A stretch of DNA of 64,000 bases from Allacma fusca (lineage: Eukaryota > Arthropoda > Collembola > Symphypleona > Sminthuridae). The notes under the pieces are model-generated. The model had not been told where the DNA came from and did not search any database. It saw only the letters and a program-made list of their open reading frames with translations. Of this stretch, positions 1 through 13,369 are shown piece by piece; the stretch's first letter is position 1, and each line of letters starts with the position of its first letter. The stretch covers positions 29,512,001 through 29,576,000 of the forward strand of contig OX359246.1 of the NCBI GenBank assembly GCA_947179485.1, read 5' to 3'. The position numbers and the translations under genes are program-made.

Positions 1-3000
1 TTTATTGACGCATAATTATTTATAATAATGTTTAATCTTGAAGTGCTCTATAATAATTCATGTACATTGCTTTAATTGAGTTTTTTGTGTTTTTGGCATT
101 TTAATTTAGAAACTGAATATACTGCCCTACAGAAGAAAAATAATCACAATAAAGGAGATTATCAGCAAGTTTATTAATTAAAAATGATTGTGATTTAACA
201 CGTAGGAATACAGTCGGCTCTCTCTACAGCGTCAATTATAAATTTCCCAAAATGTGATGTTATAAGGGGGCGACACGTATAAATCAAGCTTTATCAAAAA
301 TTTACTACAAATCTACATCAAAATATATCTGCGAAATTCAAAATTATAGACGGGATTTAATATAGGGTTTTTTAAGTTTCACTTGAGAAATTGTGAATTA
401 AAATTTTCTGGAAAAATTTTATTCTAACTTTGTATTTCCGTTATGCAATAAAAAATATATGTTGGCAAAAGGGTTAACAATATTTAACAGGTTGCATTTG
501 GCAATCTGGACAGGGGAGGTCAAAACATGCAGAAACTTTGTGCAAAATAATGAAGGAAAAAAGGAGAACTACATTTTTTTAAATTGCAGAATCAAATAGG
601 CTTCGAATTCAAACTGGGAAAATGATAATGTTGCACCAAGTTTAATAAAATTATACGAGCAAGATGGTAGTATTGTAAATGAGATCAGGAACTCTTTGGA
701 ACATAATTCAAATTTTGGGAAACCTTGATATTTGAAGAAATTGTTACTTGCTACTGTCGGAATAACGACACATCATTAGCATGAAATTTTGTAAAGGAAG
801 CTGTAAGGGGTGTGATTTTGCAAGTATTTATATTTCAATGGTATACCCTCCACATGTCGTCGACATATCTCTATGCTATCTATAATTATATCTGTGGGAA
901 GGAGGTAAGGTCTCAAAGGATACGTTCTTGGAAAAGAAAGATTAACTGATGGTAAGAAATATTTATCTTTAACAATTCCATCAATATTTTGACACGAATT
1001 TTCAGAAAATACGAAATTTCCAAAATTTCGACTAGGATTTCTAAATTTCAATTAACATGATTTTGACTTGTCGAGCAATTGTTATGACCGAGATGTAGCA
1101 TTCGACTCCATAGTTATTGTAATTTTTCCAAATTACTTCAAAACTTGGAGTCCCAGTGGATATGATTAAAAAAAATTATTCTTTCAAAATTCCATCATGT
1201 GACAATTAATCCTAAAGGCAGGGAGTAGATGATTCCTTTTTAAAATGGCATGTCAAAATATTTGTAAAGATTTAACTTTTTCAGAATTTTGAAAACACCT
1301 TTAACAGTACCAAAAATTTGATTCGATAGATCGAGCCAGGTTTGATATTTGAGAAATTTCATCGGGTTTTACAATTTATTCCTCTACACAAAAAATAGTC
1401 GTAGTGAAACAATTTTAATTATTATATAATCTGCATAGTCAGATAAACATTACTACAGACATTATTCATTCAATAAATATTTTATACTGGGGACATCACC
1501 TCAATCATATTTGTGTTTCGATCGAACCTTCATCATATGTACTACTTCAGTCTTAGGATATGAAAACAAAATTACATAAGGCAGGCTTGACTATAATGAA
1601 TCGTCAGGGACTTATCCATTAATTTAATATTTATTTCAAGCCATTTATCATACACATGTCAGAGAAACGTGAAATAATTCAATTCAAAAATTATATCATA
1701 TTTTGCAAATGCAAGCATTCAGTAACGTATCGTTCACTGGTTGTCCGTCGATAATTTTTGCTGTGACACAGCTGTGGGTTTATTTCTTAGGAAATAAACA
1801 AACAACCACAATGTCCGGCTTAAAATAAAAAATTATTCAAAGCACAAATACAAAATTCGCATGCATCGTCGTTTATATGCATGTGTTTGAGGTTTACAGT
1901 AAAATTAATCCATGTACATATTTTGTAATGCGCCAGTAAAAGTCTGGTTATAAAGTAACCACAACTTATCCCAGTGAAGCCAATATACGTACGATTGTAT
2001 TCCTTTGACACTTAATTAGAAGTGACCAATGAAATTTTACCAAAGTTGGTAACCACACCGAATATGTAATAAGAAAATAATAATTGTGCTCACATAAAAG
2101 TGAATATTAATGTTGAACTCATTTCATCTTAAACTCCATCCTGTAAGAATTGTACAGTACTGTATCCATTGCTTAACTCCCCATAGTCAGAGATTTAAAT
2201 CGATTTTTTTCACTAAAAATGGGGGGGGGGAAGAAGAAAGGTGTTAGTTTGACACGCCAAATAGGACCTACACCAGAGCTATTGGATGGTTTCAGATCCT
2301 AAGTGTTCATAAAAATTATACCTGCTGTTAATAAATACATGCTGAAATTTAACATAACCTTACTTAATATTTGAATTGTTGGATCGTCTTCTCTTCAGCA
2401 ATTACTGTATTACCATTGGCAATAATAATAATATTATCAGCGGAATAATCATTTAAGTTTTTGTCCCCTGAATGTATTCCAACTATTACTGATTACCATC
2501 AAATATTGGTTCTATGAACATAATCTGCTCCAGAGGAACCGCATCGTTTCTACTTATTTCCATTTGAAACTCACGTCTGAAAAATATATCCAACTGACAA
2601 TTTTTATGGCAAAACAAAATTATCTAAATTAATAAAAAATTGATGGGATTACATTCATCCAAAAATATTCGGAAAGGTAGAGAAAACTTTCATCCCGGAT
2701 TATTTTGTGCATGTGTTTATGGTAAACCAGAATTTTCCTCAAATTTTAGATTTCGTCGGTGTTGATGGGAATAAACGTGATTATCTTCCTCAGTGACGTT
2801 AGAAAAGTCAATTCAGGGTTTGAGGTCAATCTGGGAATGAGCGCAGGCATGGATTACAGTACGCGCGATTTTATTTACAAGTGCCTCCGTCGTCGGTGAA
2901 GAGATAAAATGTTTTACATTCAATTTCAATGTAATGCAAAATGTTTATTAATTTTTATGTCAATCACGAAAAAATGTAGAAATTGTTGATGCTTTTCAAA

Positions 3001-4459
3001 ATGTAAATCAATTTGTATGATTATTAAACCTCTTGTTAATACTACTAATAAAATAGTGAGTTGTCTGGAGACTTAGTTTCTTTCGAATATCATAGTATTT
3101 TACTGCATTGTTTTGCAAATTCGCCGGAATAGTATTTGATTAATGGATCTTTAGTTGCCCTGTTTCTCAAAGCATGTCATTTTTGAAAAATATATGGAAT
3201 ATTGTTATTATCCTTACCACTACAACAAATATTTATTACTTCTTCGGTGTGAATTCCACATAAATATATTCACAGTGCTTTAGAGTGTTTTGTGGGACTC
3301 TGAGAAAATCTTCAACCTCATCCTCTGAGAGTTGTATCTGATGTCTAACTCGATTGACAAAATTTAACTTCTCAGAGGCTAAATATGTTTTTCGAAGGCT
3401 TGCAACAATTATTGTAAAATTCTAATCGCTGTAATTCGTTTGTTATTAATTTACATTTCTTAACTTTTGTTTGAGAGTTCGTGAAAGGTAGTTCGCGATG
3501 GTAAAAGGAGTGACGGAATACTAAATCCATGCGTTGTCTTCCTCATTAGTTTGTGCTCTAGGGCAGTCATAAATTCTTCAGATAGGTTGAATTGATTAGA
3601 AAGGCATGATTTTTTCTCTGCATCTAAATTTCTTTCATGTGAACGGACTTCTCCACCATATTTTTTTAAAATGGTCACTTCCATTACATGCTTGAATAAA
3701 AGATTCAAAATCAGTTAATATCATATTGTGTTCAGTCCCCGCTCAGTTTTGTAGTAGCATACATCATGGTACATATTGGCTTTTGATCCTGGGATTTGTA
3801 ATCAAATAATTCTTGAACTCAATTTGATCAAAATTCAAAAATATCTCTTCATTGAATATATACAGTATTTTACTGACTCTTCTGGTCAAATTCACATGAT
3901 TCTTGTTTCGGAGGTCAAAATGAAATCTTCAGAGAAGAGTTCAGGTTTAACAATGCTGATACATTGGGATTTGGTAACCGATGGACTTGAAGTCTTAATT
4001 CAACGTTCAATGGAAGGAGGGTTTGACTTAAAACCATTGCAATTTTTTTAAATTTTCAGGTATTTGGAAATCATCAGCAAAGTTTTGCAAAGTTTCGTTA
4101 GAGGATAGGTTGAACTCAAAACCTTATAGGTTTGAATCTACTTATACATCTACGTCTATGAATTTCGGGGTAATCCTATTAATAATTTATTGAAACCTGG
4201 GAGCTGCGTCCACAGGTAAACGACCTGATCAAGGCTACGGTTATTTACATAATTTCTTACACTCTACCCAATTTATTATGCAATTTTAATGACAGGACAA
4301 GTTCTAAGATTACGAGTTCAAGTTTTGATATTTTATTTTGTCAACAATTTAAATCCATTAAAATTTGACAGGAAGCTTAATAGAATTATTTACAATTTAC
4401 AAGTGATCAGTACGACTGCCTATACACAAGTGCGAACAGTGTACAGTTGTAAAGTTACA
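1..4459. other. Gene-free AT-rich stretch
   Basis: I see no exon chain, RNA gene or bounded transposon here. The open frames present (for example minus 3460-3708 and 776-1051) are short, lack recognisable motifs and have no matching splice partners. A run of G sits at 2221-2230. The 3' flank of TBC1D19 reaches into this stretch: an AATAAA-type polyadenylation hexamer reads on the minus strand at about 4332-4337, roughly 120 bases past the TBC1D19 stop. Confidence 0.5.
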
Positions 4460-7400
4460 CTAAAATGTTTCTTTCGACAGAGATAACTGCAGCACTGGTA
4501 AAACAGCAATGGATGATAAATCCGCAAGGACGGCCTGGAAATAAGCAACAAATTTATAGTGATATAAAATATCGGGTGCATTTCGTTTTCAAATAATTTA
4601 ATCCGTTTCCATCTCACTTGAAAGACTTACATCAACAGTTTGAGCTTGAGTCGACTTCATTAAATTTTCCTTTCGAATGCTCAAAACTCCCATTGCAAAC
4701 AGGGCCAGTAATTGGACGGAATTGTAAGCAAGCATAAGGTCCCATAGTTGTAGAACCTGCTCTGCTGGCAAATACCCGCTGAAGCCTTTCATTAACCATT
4801 TGAAGACCACCCTTAAACTTGAAACAAATCCAGTTTTATTTACAGGGATATACACACAACTCTTATTTCATTTAATTAGTGTGAAGATTCATATGGAACT
4901 TACGGCAGAACTCGAAGTGAGCGGAGATGGAACCACAGTTGAGTCTCATGCCGATGCAATAGCTTCTCAAATAAAATACAAAGTCCCACGATACCATTTT
5001 CATGGGAGGAAATCTCATGGAGTCGGAACCAATAGCGCGTGTACAATGAGCGGAATGTGAAATACAAACTTTCCGGGTCGTCAAAAAGGTAGCAGAGCGG
5101 AGCAACTATCAATGTTAAAAAATAACAGAAGACGTTTAAAAGTATTATAATTTCGAGATGCAAAATATTATCACTTGTCACCCTTCTCTTAAAATATTTT
5201 TGCTTCGATTTAGATACTCGATTTTTATCAGTTAGGGATATAACCTCAAGTTTGGAAACTTCACTTGTAGTCGTTGACGCTGAATGCAATGAATGAAACT
5301 GGGAAAAATCTCATTACCGTACATGGTGAATCCATGAAACGGGACGATTCCATTTGGCGGGTAAATTACACAACCATCCGGATGCCCACCCTTTCCTTTA
5401 AGAACTGCAGTCAAGGGACTTTTACTACTTCGATCAAACAATTCAAGTAAGGCTACGTCCCGACTGAAACTCAGCAGCACTTGATACAAGGAATCCTCGA
5501 ATACAAAGTATTGATCGTCGTTCGCAGCTGTGAGTTGAACATCCTGAATAAACAAAAAATTATGCTACACATGTCTCAAGAATTTTGACAAACATAGCGT
5601 GCGCTGTCTCCATAATAAAGTGCATTACTAAAAAATGGCTCTTATAAGTAGCGGCACTAACATTGGGTTAAAAGGGAATAATCCAAATGTTTGTGCCTCT
5701 ATAAAGAATACTGTACTTGGAAGAGTTGATCTTTCTTGATTGCACATTTTTTAAATAAAATTACCTTCAAGATTAGCCGATCAATTAGAAGCTCGCATTT
5801 GATAACAGACTGTTTCAGCTCCTGATAATACTCTGAATGCTTAATAAGAAATAAACACAATTTATTGATCCGTCCGCTATGTACTTGTATTAAATTCAAC
5901 CTATACATAATATTTTGTTACTTCAGTATGAATTTGCTTGATAATGGTTTTGACTTACTTCTTTTGTAAGCTGAGATCCAAGAACTTGTTGCCATAGCTT
6001 CGCCCGAAGAGCTGGTGGACATCCTTTCTTTAAAAATTCTTGCGCGACTGGAGCAAGGTTCTTACCCTCAACTGAAAAAAATTTTCATATTTGCACCTTG
6101 ATTTTTCAAATGCTTTAAAAATGCATAGTAATGAATGAACATTTAGATATTTCATTTTCATATGCACATCTACACTATAGGAAGTTTAGATGAGTACTTT
6201 GTGAAAAATGTTCCTACCAATTTCTCCCAACTTTGTTCTCTGGATCTGAATAATTTTCGGGACCCCACAGCTTACGTAACTGCCATGGAGGTCCTCCGAG
6301 TCCAAATGACGAATCAAACCGTAATGGGGCTCGCCGGTCGTCAAATCCGCAAATAGACATTTCTAATAATTGTGAAGAAAATATGACCAATTTGTCTTAA
6401 GTTTTTCAAAGTTTCTAAATTGGGCACAGCTTTTAGCATGTAATGACAAACAATCTTACAAGTTCCCTTAAAGTTTTCACTTTAATAGGGATGGAGGCCA
6501 AAGAGCTCCATAGTTTTTCTGCTCTGAAATTTTCAAATGTTCTCAAGTTGAAATATTTTAATAAACATGTATTTACCGATTGCAATAAATTATAACTCTT
6601 CAACCTTACCCATTGAGTTGATAGTTGGGGCTCAGGATTTGTAAAATACAGTCGAGGAAATCTTTCGGCGAGTAAACTGGGCGGAATCTGGAAAGGTCTG
6701 GAAAATATGATAATATTGTATATCAGTGAATTATAATAAATTACAGTGCACTCTTTCTCTCTTTACGGGAGTGCTTTATAAGAGGAAATTGTTACAAGTA
6801 ACAGTTTGACTCGAATTTTTACCCCCGTACCACGCCTTTGCCTTACAAGCCTTAAGGGTCAAAATATTCCAATCCCTTACAAGTACCCTTTATACAGAGA
6901 GAGTGTGTAGTGAATAAAACGAAAGTATCAGCAATTCTATAGATTTTGTAAATATTTACCAACTTCCCACTGACTAAACTCAGTCCAGTTCTCTTCCATC
7001 ACTTCCTGCTCAGAAGTAAGTCGCCCTCTGGCGAGTGGCGATCCCAAGTCGTTCGCCATTGCTATTACCGATTTCCAAATGCGAGACTCCCAAGCTTCCT
7101 GTACGAACACAAAAAATACAATCAAACTTGTAAGTATGTATCTTGGAAATTTACAAATAAATCCAACTTCCCTAATATAGGAATTGTAACCTGATACTTC
7201 TTCATGTAGTCTAAAGGCTCCACTGCAACATGCCTCATGCCAAAACAATGGTCCTTCAGCCAGTGGTAAACCATGTTGCGTAGCTTCGTGTCCAGGTTAC
7301 CACACTTAATGTGGTACAGTAATGAGTTGCGGAAATCCAGAATAGTCACTTGTTCTGTTGTGGCGGCTTTCTAAAAAATTTTTTTTTTTTCATGAGCTGT

Positions 7401-7608
7401 ACATCCTGGTGTTGAATGGCTAATTTCACTTTGTTGAGTATTCGGCATAATTTTACTAAAGCTAAGGAATATTTACTATCAAAATCTTTAAGGGAATTTA
7501 TACCTGAAGTTCATATTGAAAAGATTTGTATTGGAGCTGATTCTGTATCTCAGCTGCAATCTTTGATGCCAGCAAGTGAACGTTTACTTCCCGAGTTGGA
7601 GATTCCAT
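4460..7608 (-). CDS. TBC1D19: TBC1D19-like Rab-GAP-domain protein, complete 12-exon gene
   Basis: Exons (minus): 7608-7504, 7370-7191, 7098-6960, 6697-6610, 6523-6460, 6362-6218, 6071-5959, 5839-5765, 5543-5318, 5105-4904, 4811-4631, 4534-4460. All junctions are GT-AG and all phases agree. They give 1593 nt, or 530 residues plus stop, close to the roughly 526 residues usual for animal TBC1D19. The start is the ATG at 7608, opening MESPTREVN. Segments matching my memory of the family include LSRFRPVYSPKDFLD (exon 4), GCPPALRAKLWQQVLG (exon 7), VFEDSLYQVLLSFSRD and VIYPPNGIVPFHGF (exon 9), VAPLCYLFDDP (exons 9-10), FSGYLPAEQVLQLWDLML (exon 11) and DAVLADLSSIAVLP (exons 11-12). TBC domains usually stimulate GTP hydrolysis by Rab GTPases; TBC1D19's own substrate is poorly known, and I do not see the classical arginine and glutamine fingers clearly. 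The only non-consensus donor is GTTACA after exon 2. Confidence 0.93.
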
Positions 7609-8352
7609 GCTACTCAATTAATCTTTGAAAGTCAACTGTCCTTGTACATGTCAGCTTTCAAAATCTGTAGTTTAATGGAAATTAAGTCTGAATTTTGCCG
7701 TTCTTGGAGTAAAGTCTCGGGGTGTAGTCTGACTGAGGGCAGGAAAGTGCAGTGTGAAAGCTTTTTGCCTATTCCCTGTCATTCCTATTATGAAGCGTGT
7801 ATTGATTCAACAACTTTGGATTTGACTCAAAAGAGATTTAGCCATAGGTACATATGTATATCCGCTCTCAGTATATTTATCCAATATAGGTCCACGCACA
7901 TCTCTGATTTTCCGTATGACATTTTTTTCTTATATGCTTGCATTATACAGTGAACTGCTGTTGTAACATACTACTTTATAAGAGAAAAGTCTCTCCAGGA
8001 GAATATTATTATGGAGATCACATCATTTTGTCAAAACTCACAGTCTCACAAGCTTCTTCCAGTGCTATGTAGAAATTCAAGTATAGACAATGCGTATTTC
8101 AGGTCATGTTCAAGTTCGGGTCATATATTTATAGTTGACATATGTGAAGAAAGTTTTAGTCATTTGTACCTCCAACCATTATTTTTACAGATAATTACAA
8201 CTCTTTTATTTACGGACTCGATTTTCAAAAAAAATAATTCAACATATTTAAAGTAATTATCTATATATTCAGGAGCTTACACAACCTGGGATATAACTAC
8301 TATAAATATTCGACTTTCTACATTTTCGAATCAATAAATGTAAACAATTACT
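7609..8352. other. Intergenic region upstream of TBC1D19
   Basis: This lies between the TBC1D19 start and the 3' end of the next minus-strand gene, so it should hold the TBC1D19 promoter. No TATA box or other named element can be assigned. Plus-strand open frames cross it, but they overlap TBC1D19 exon 1 antisense or have no splice partners. Confidence 0.4.
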
Positions 8353-9494
8353 TCAGGTAACCACAGCTGAGGTAGCTGAGGCTTCCGCTGCCGCATACTC
8401 TATTTCTGTTTTGTGAATGCTGACAACCCACAAGCAGAAACTTTGGATAGTCACACCTATAAAGATAGAGACGACTTCCGAGATGCAGGAGGCAAGATCC
8501 TCAAGTGTGAAACATTCCGCCAGAATAAGCACGGCCCAAGTCAGGATAGATGCGACTGTGTAAACTATCCAGTAGTACAAGAACTGTGTATTTTGCTGAC
8601 AAAAACAAAGTTAAGATGTTGATTTATGTCTGTGTATATTTAAGCCTTATTTAATTTGCAAGTGTAAGGCAAGAACTGTCGGTAGAAATAATAATTGAAT
8701 TAATTGCATCACGTTACCTTCAAAGCCCCATGGAGCAAAACCATTCCCATAAAACAATCCAGCAGAGAGAGAATCAGTTGGAACAGAAATATAAACCACG
8801 GGAAACTATCTGCAAGACAAGGATCAGAGGAGAATCAAATACAAAACCGGAAGAAGAATTTTCAAATCATCCCCATTTTAGTTCAAATCATCTTATAATA
8901 TAAGGTACTTTGGTATTATTATTGGATCCCGAAACAGCATTTGTGAGATTTGGAAATTTTGGAAACAAATTGTAAAAGCACTCACAGAGAAATGCTTCAA
9001 TAATAGCCCTCTGGAGGTCGCTCTCTGTATTTCGTATATTACCGTCCGATGACCGCAATGAAATGCCATTGTTTGCAGGGTCCGATAATATTATTGCCAA
9101 TGGTAAAGCAACGGCTGTGGAAGCGATCTAAAATAGAAAATAAGGATTAGAAGAGTATGCAGCATTTAATAATTTTTGTTTTTTTTTAACACAAATGACT
9201 ACAATTTTTTTAAAATAAATTGTTTTAACAGTATGGAAATACATATGTACATATATCAGCGTGTGGAAGCAATGCTCAACAGTTACCACGATACTTTCTT
9301 AAAAAATAATTTTGTTCGAGTGGAGGACGATTCAAAAATTATTTGTCTATTGATAATGCTAAAAATTGCATTATTGTATTTGTAATTTAACGCAATATGG
9401 AAATCACATATGTATAATTACGTACAATCTGGTAGCACCCAATAACTCGGGTCCACACTCTTGAACCACAGCAGTAAATTTTTCTTTCTTGCAT
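8353..9494 (-). CDS. Small four-helix membrane protein, paralogue A
   Basis: Exons: 9494-9426, 9127-8986, 8809-8718, 8595-8353, phases 0, 1, 0, giving 181 residues. It starts MQERKIYCCGSRVWTRVIG and ends in an Ala-rich tail after a WVVSIHKTEIE motif. Hydrophobic segments occur at about residues 15-40, 75-98, 108-128 and 135-160, so four membrane spans are likely. The exon plan, the CCG...W.RVIG start and the WVVS.H..EIE end are shared with the genes at 14961-15961 and 18044-19128. It resembles the small four-span families annotated as DUF4728 or MARVEL-like in arthropods, but this is a family guess from the pattern; substrate and role are unknown. Confidence 0.8.
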
Positions 9495-12010
9495 TTTCAG
9501 AAATGACTCCAGCTGTATTTACACTTCTTCAGAAGCCTCAAAACCAACAACAAGTCTAAAGAAATCCAAAGCGATATTTAATTTCCACGACATGGAATGC
9601 TTATTTCGTGTGCTTGAAAAATTCTGACTCAACCATTGAAGTATGTATATTATTTTGAATATACTGTGTGCGTGTGTGGGAATTAACTATACAGTCACAT
9701 TTTGAACGGGGAGCTATTCAATGGATACAGTTGATCAATAACAACCTATTCATTCATGTAATTACTCATAAACTAATGTTATCTCGGGGAAATAATCATT
9801 CCACCTTTAAAGACGGTAAGCAGTATGGTGACAAGCCCCCTTTGAAGCTCCTTAATTGTGAGGAATATTGAAATGACTTCATCACAAATAATGTCATTGC
9901 TACAACTGACATAATTATGTATGCGTATACATACTATTTACAACCTCAATAGTGTTGAAGCTGTTTGCCTGGCACAAAGATCCTCCTATGAATGCAGCAA
10001 AATAAGAGTCGTACCATACACATACATACATACAACATACACTATTGACAATAATACAAATGAAATCAAACCTAAGTGAAAATGTCAGGGCTTAACAACA
10101 GTTAAGCTAATTACCATAAATATAAACAAATATTAATATTATGGGTGTCTTTCATAAATTGTACGAAAATCCTGTTGAGACATTCGTTTGGGAACTAATA
10201 CTTGAGAGACTTTGGCATAAAAAGAGTAAAACTGAAAACGGAATTTAAACCACGTATGTAAGTTCTAACAATAAGAAGACATGGAACAGTTGAATAATGT
10301 GGCTGAGAAATATGAGGTTCAGGATTGTAGTACACAGCAAGAATTAGATAGGCTAGCCATATAAGTGACAATAAAGCATTTGCATACTTATATACATATG
10401 TACAGTATAGTACAGTAAAATGAAATAATTAATGTGAGCATAACAGGGTAACAGAAATACGTAAGGAAATTATAAGTCAAAAAATATTTTAGTTAATTTT
10501 AAACGTATTCTTTATAGTGGAATTACTAGTACATAATAACAACATTTTTGGTCAGGGGGCGTTCATATATTGCGTAAACATCTTTTTACATACTTTCCCC
10601 CAAAGCGATCAGGCGGTAAAATGTTATATGAATTAAAATGTAACATGCTTTATTTATTTAATTTTATTTATTCTCAATAATAAATTATATTTTACTTTTT
10701 CTGCTTTTAGGGATTTTAGAGTTTATGGCACATGGAGCATCTCACTTCACCAGGGTTTTTTAGTAGAGTGTTTTCTGCGCTAGGTGTTTATTTGGTGTAA
10801 TGTTTTAATTCCTTTCGTTATCAGAGTTGACAGGATTATAACATCGAAAATAAACGATTTTCACTGTTTTCAGTGTTGATGCTGTGGAGAGAGGTAATTA
10901 TTGTAGACCTGCCAACTATTTTTATGTTATTAGATAGTTCCTCCAGAATCATTTGCTGTATAGTGTGGTACAACTAATTTTAGACCCTTTATTTTATTTT
11001 TTTCTCCTTGTGGTTTTAAGAACAAAAACATGCTCTTATAAGAGATTTGCGTGCTTTAGGGATATTTGTACAAATTTATGACAACTAACTTTTTCGGTTT
11101 CATTCTTTTTCTAAACTCTATTTTTAAAGGCCTGTTCGTATGATTTTACGTGGTTTGGGCGTAATGAACACAAATGGGTCAAAATATCAGGTTGAAATAG
11201 TATTTGACCATCTTTAAGTCCAAATTGCACTGTACTTGCTTTGCAGACATCATGTTGAAGGACTGCGTAATAATATGCATGAATGGTAATTCCTTATTTA
11301 TGTCAATAAATATATAAATAACAGAGCACTTATCTATTTATATTTCGATGAATGCGGTAATTTGTTTACATATACGGTTTAGTAAATATTTTTTGACCTC
11401 TCGCCCCAAGATTATCCTCATTTTCGTTTAACTATAATTCGACTATAATTTGAGTTGATCATGGTTTCCTAGGCACATATGTAAATAAACGAGTTAATGG
11501 ATTCAGCTATTTACACTTGGCTCTTACTGCCAGCTTCAACGGTTCTAGTTTACAACAATTATTCCTAAACCCCCTAGAATAATATGCAGGAATAACAATC
11601 CGTGCTGGTGTCCAGGCTTTTTCCAACATGCCATGTGCACTCCAGCTCCAACCGTTTATTTTTTGTTTACATGAACATGGACCCAATATCAAATGATACA
11701 TACCGATTTCCGTTTTCGAAGTAATGATGGCTACTAGCTGTACAGGAAATGTTACAGAAATTTGGGAAGTTGTTTACTGGAAATATGCCGCAAATACGGT
11801 AAACGGAAGATTGCGACATTGCGACGAGATTAATTGGATGGAGAAAAAGGATACAACTTCTTTATTACAATCTAAACAACCCGGTAATGCAGCTGCCACT
11901 GACCCACAGTTTCCAAACACCAGCCACAACAGGAACGTTAGTTGTTATTTGAAAGAATAACGTCTGTTCCAGCTTCGCTTCGCCCTAAAAGTTTGAATTC
12001 TCGTCATAAA
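9495..12010. other. Intergenic region, no gene seen
   Basis: AT-rich with short CATA/TACA-rich runs (10010-10030, 10380-10410). At 10554-10600 a segment beginning CAGGGGGCGTTCATATATTG resembles one at 44047-44090 (GGGGGCGGGAGTTCACATATTA), so both are probably ends of one repeat family. Plus-strand open frames at 11724-11960 and upstream of 12011 run into the receptor exon, but nothing supports their being coding. Confidence 0.4.
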
Positions 12011-13369
12011 ATGCTAACAGGGCAAGGTATTAACGGACTTAAATTCTTTTTTACGTTCACATGGCTCACTAAATCATTGCCATTTCAATGGGACCGAAAG
12101 ATACAAACTGTAAAAGTGAAGCCACGGGGGCTCCCATTCGTCCTTTGGATACTCCTATCTATAGTGGAGAGTTTGAACGGTTTCCGAAATCTGATTGACT
12201 TCGTATATTCCTTGATATTCCTAAATCCTCTCTCTAAAGTGAACCACTCGGACTTAACTCTACATTTAACCTATAGCACTGGACAAGTCATGGGCTTCTT
12301 GTACGGTTTCATAATTGCCTGGAAAATGAACGAAATTGTGGGGACTATCAACCAATTATTAACCCTCAACCGGACTTTACGTGGTGTTTATAAATATTCA
12401 ATTGGAAGCAAATTTGAATATTTCTTCGAGCATAGATTGCGCTATTAAAAACAAATATTTTTTCTGATTATAGATACCTTTAAAGGTAAGGAGAAAATTC
12501 TGGCTAACCTCAACTCACAAAAGCATTACCGTTGGGTGAATAAATTGATACCAGTACTGGTGCCTTGGCTGGCAAGCAATACTTTGTTTACAGTCGGTTT
12601 TGTCTTGATGAACGGACAAGATCGTAGATGGGGTTGGCATTACTTCAGCGCCAGCAGCCGCTTGAGCATCCCATTGGTTCTGTGGGCGCTCTATGAAGGG
12701 CTTATTTTTATTCCAATATTCTCCCACGTGGCTCTATTCTGGTTCATTTTCCCAGTAGTTTTCCCGTTTAACGTTCACTATTGGGTTGAATTCCTCAGGT
12801 AGGATTTTAATATCGGATTCTTTGAAAAAAATTAGGATGTATAGTGTTGCATTTTAATAAATGCACGCTTATATTTATGCTTGATTTCGTATATTGATAG
12901 CGAACTAAATAAGAAGAGCAGTAGCGAAGAAGAAATAGCTCAGCGGATGTGTGTTTACAGGCAGCTGGAAGTCCTTATGGTGACTTACAACGATTGCATG
13001 TCCGAAATAATATGGCCTTTGAATATCGGAGCGAATATCTTCTATACAGTTCTGGCCACATTTCTTTGTATTAGATTCAGTACGTCCATTGATAGGCTTA
13101 CACTACTTTTTATGTCTGCTTGGCCATTCTATTACTGCATGATAGATTACTTTGCTTATCCGTTGGGAGGGAGGATTCGGGAGAGATCGGAGGAACTAAT
13201 TCGAACATGGCATGGACAATCAAGAAGGCCGGGATTTGTAAGGGAGCTACAATCAATGAGACCCTTATCAATTCAAATTGGTCATTTGCTTAAGTTTGGG
13301 AAAATGACACCCCTTATGGTTATGTTCTTGGGTTCAAGCACAACTCTCAACTGTCTGCTTTTGTATTGA
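12011..13369 (+). CDS. Gustatory-receptor-like seven-helix protein 1
   Basis: Exons: 12011-12383, 12474-12798, 12901-13369 with introns in phase 1 and phase 2, giving 388 residues, the usual length for insect-type gustatory receptors. The chosen start is the ATG at 12011 (MLTGQGINGLKFFF); no earlier in-frame ATG is seen. Several long hydrophobic segments fit seven spans. The C-terminal part has the family-like stretch ELQSMRPLSIQIG followed by TPLMVMFLGSS, comparable to the MRP...I.IG...TPL region of the other receptors here. The first donor (G|GTGTTT) is weak but its phase fits. An AATAAA overlaps the stop codon at 13369. Expected role: ligand-gated cation channel in chemosensory neurons, by family. 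Confidence 0.78.

Noticed and set aside
3460..3708. 82-codon minus-strand frame with Lys/Glu-rich sequence
   Set aside because: Looks protein-like, but I could not connect it to a start, neighbouring exons or a known family; possibly an old transposase fragment.
6610..6697. Alternative reading IPPSLLAERFPRLYF of TBC1D19 exon 4
   Set aside because: The other frame (LSRFRPVYSPKDFLD) matches the family and fits the phases on both sides once the small exon 6523-6460 is included.
7576..7953. 125-codon plus-strand open frame
   Set aside because: It overlaps TBC1D19 exon 1 antisense, has no motif and no splice partner.
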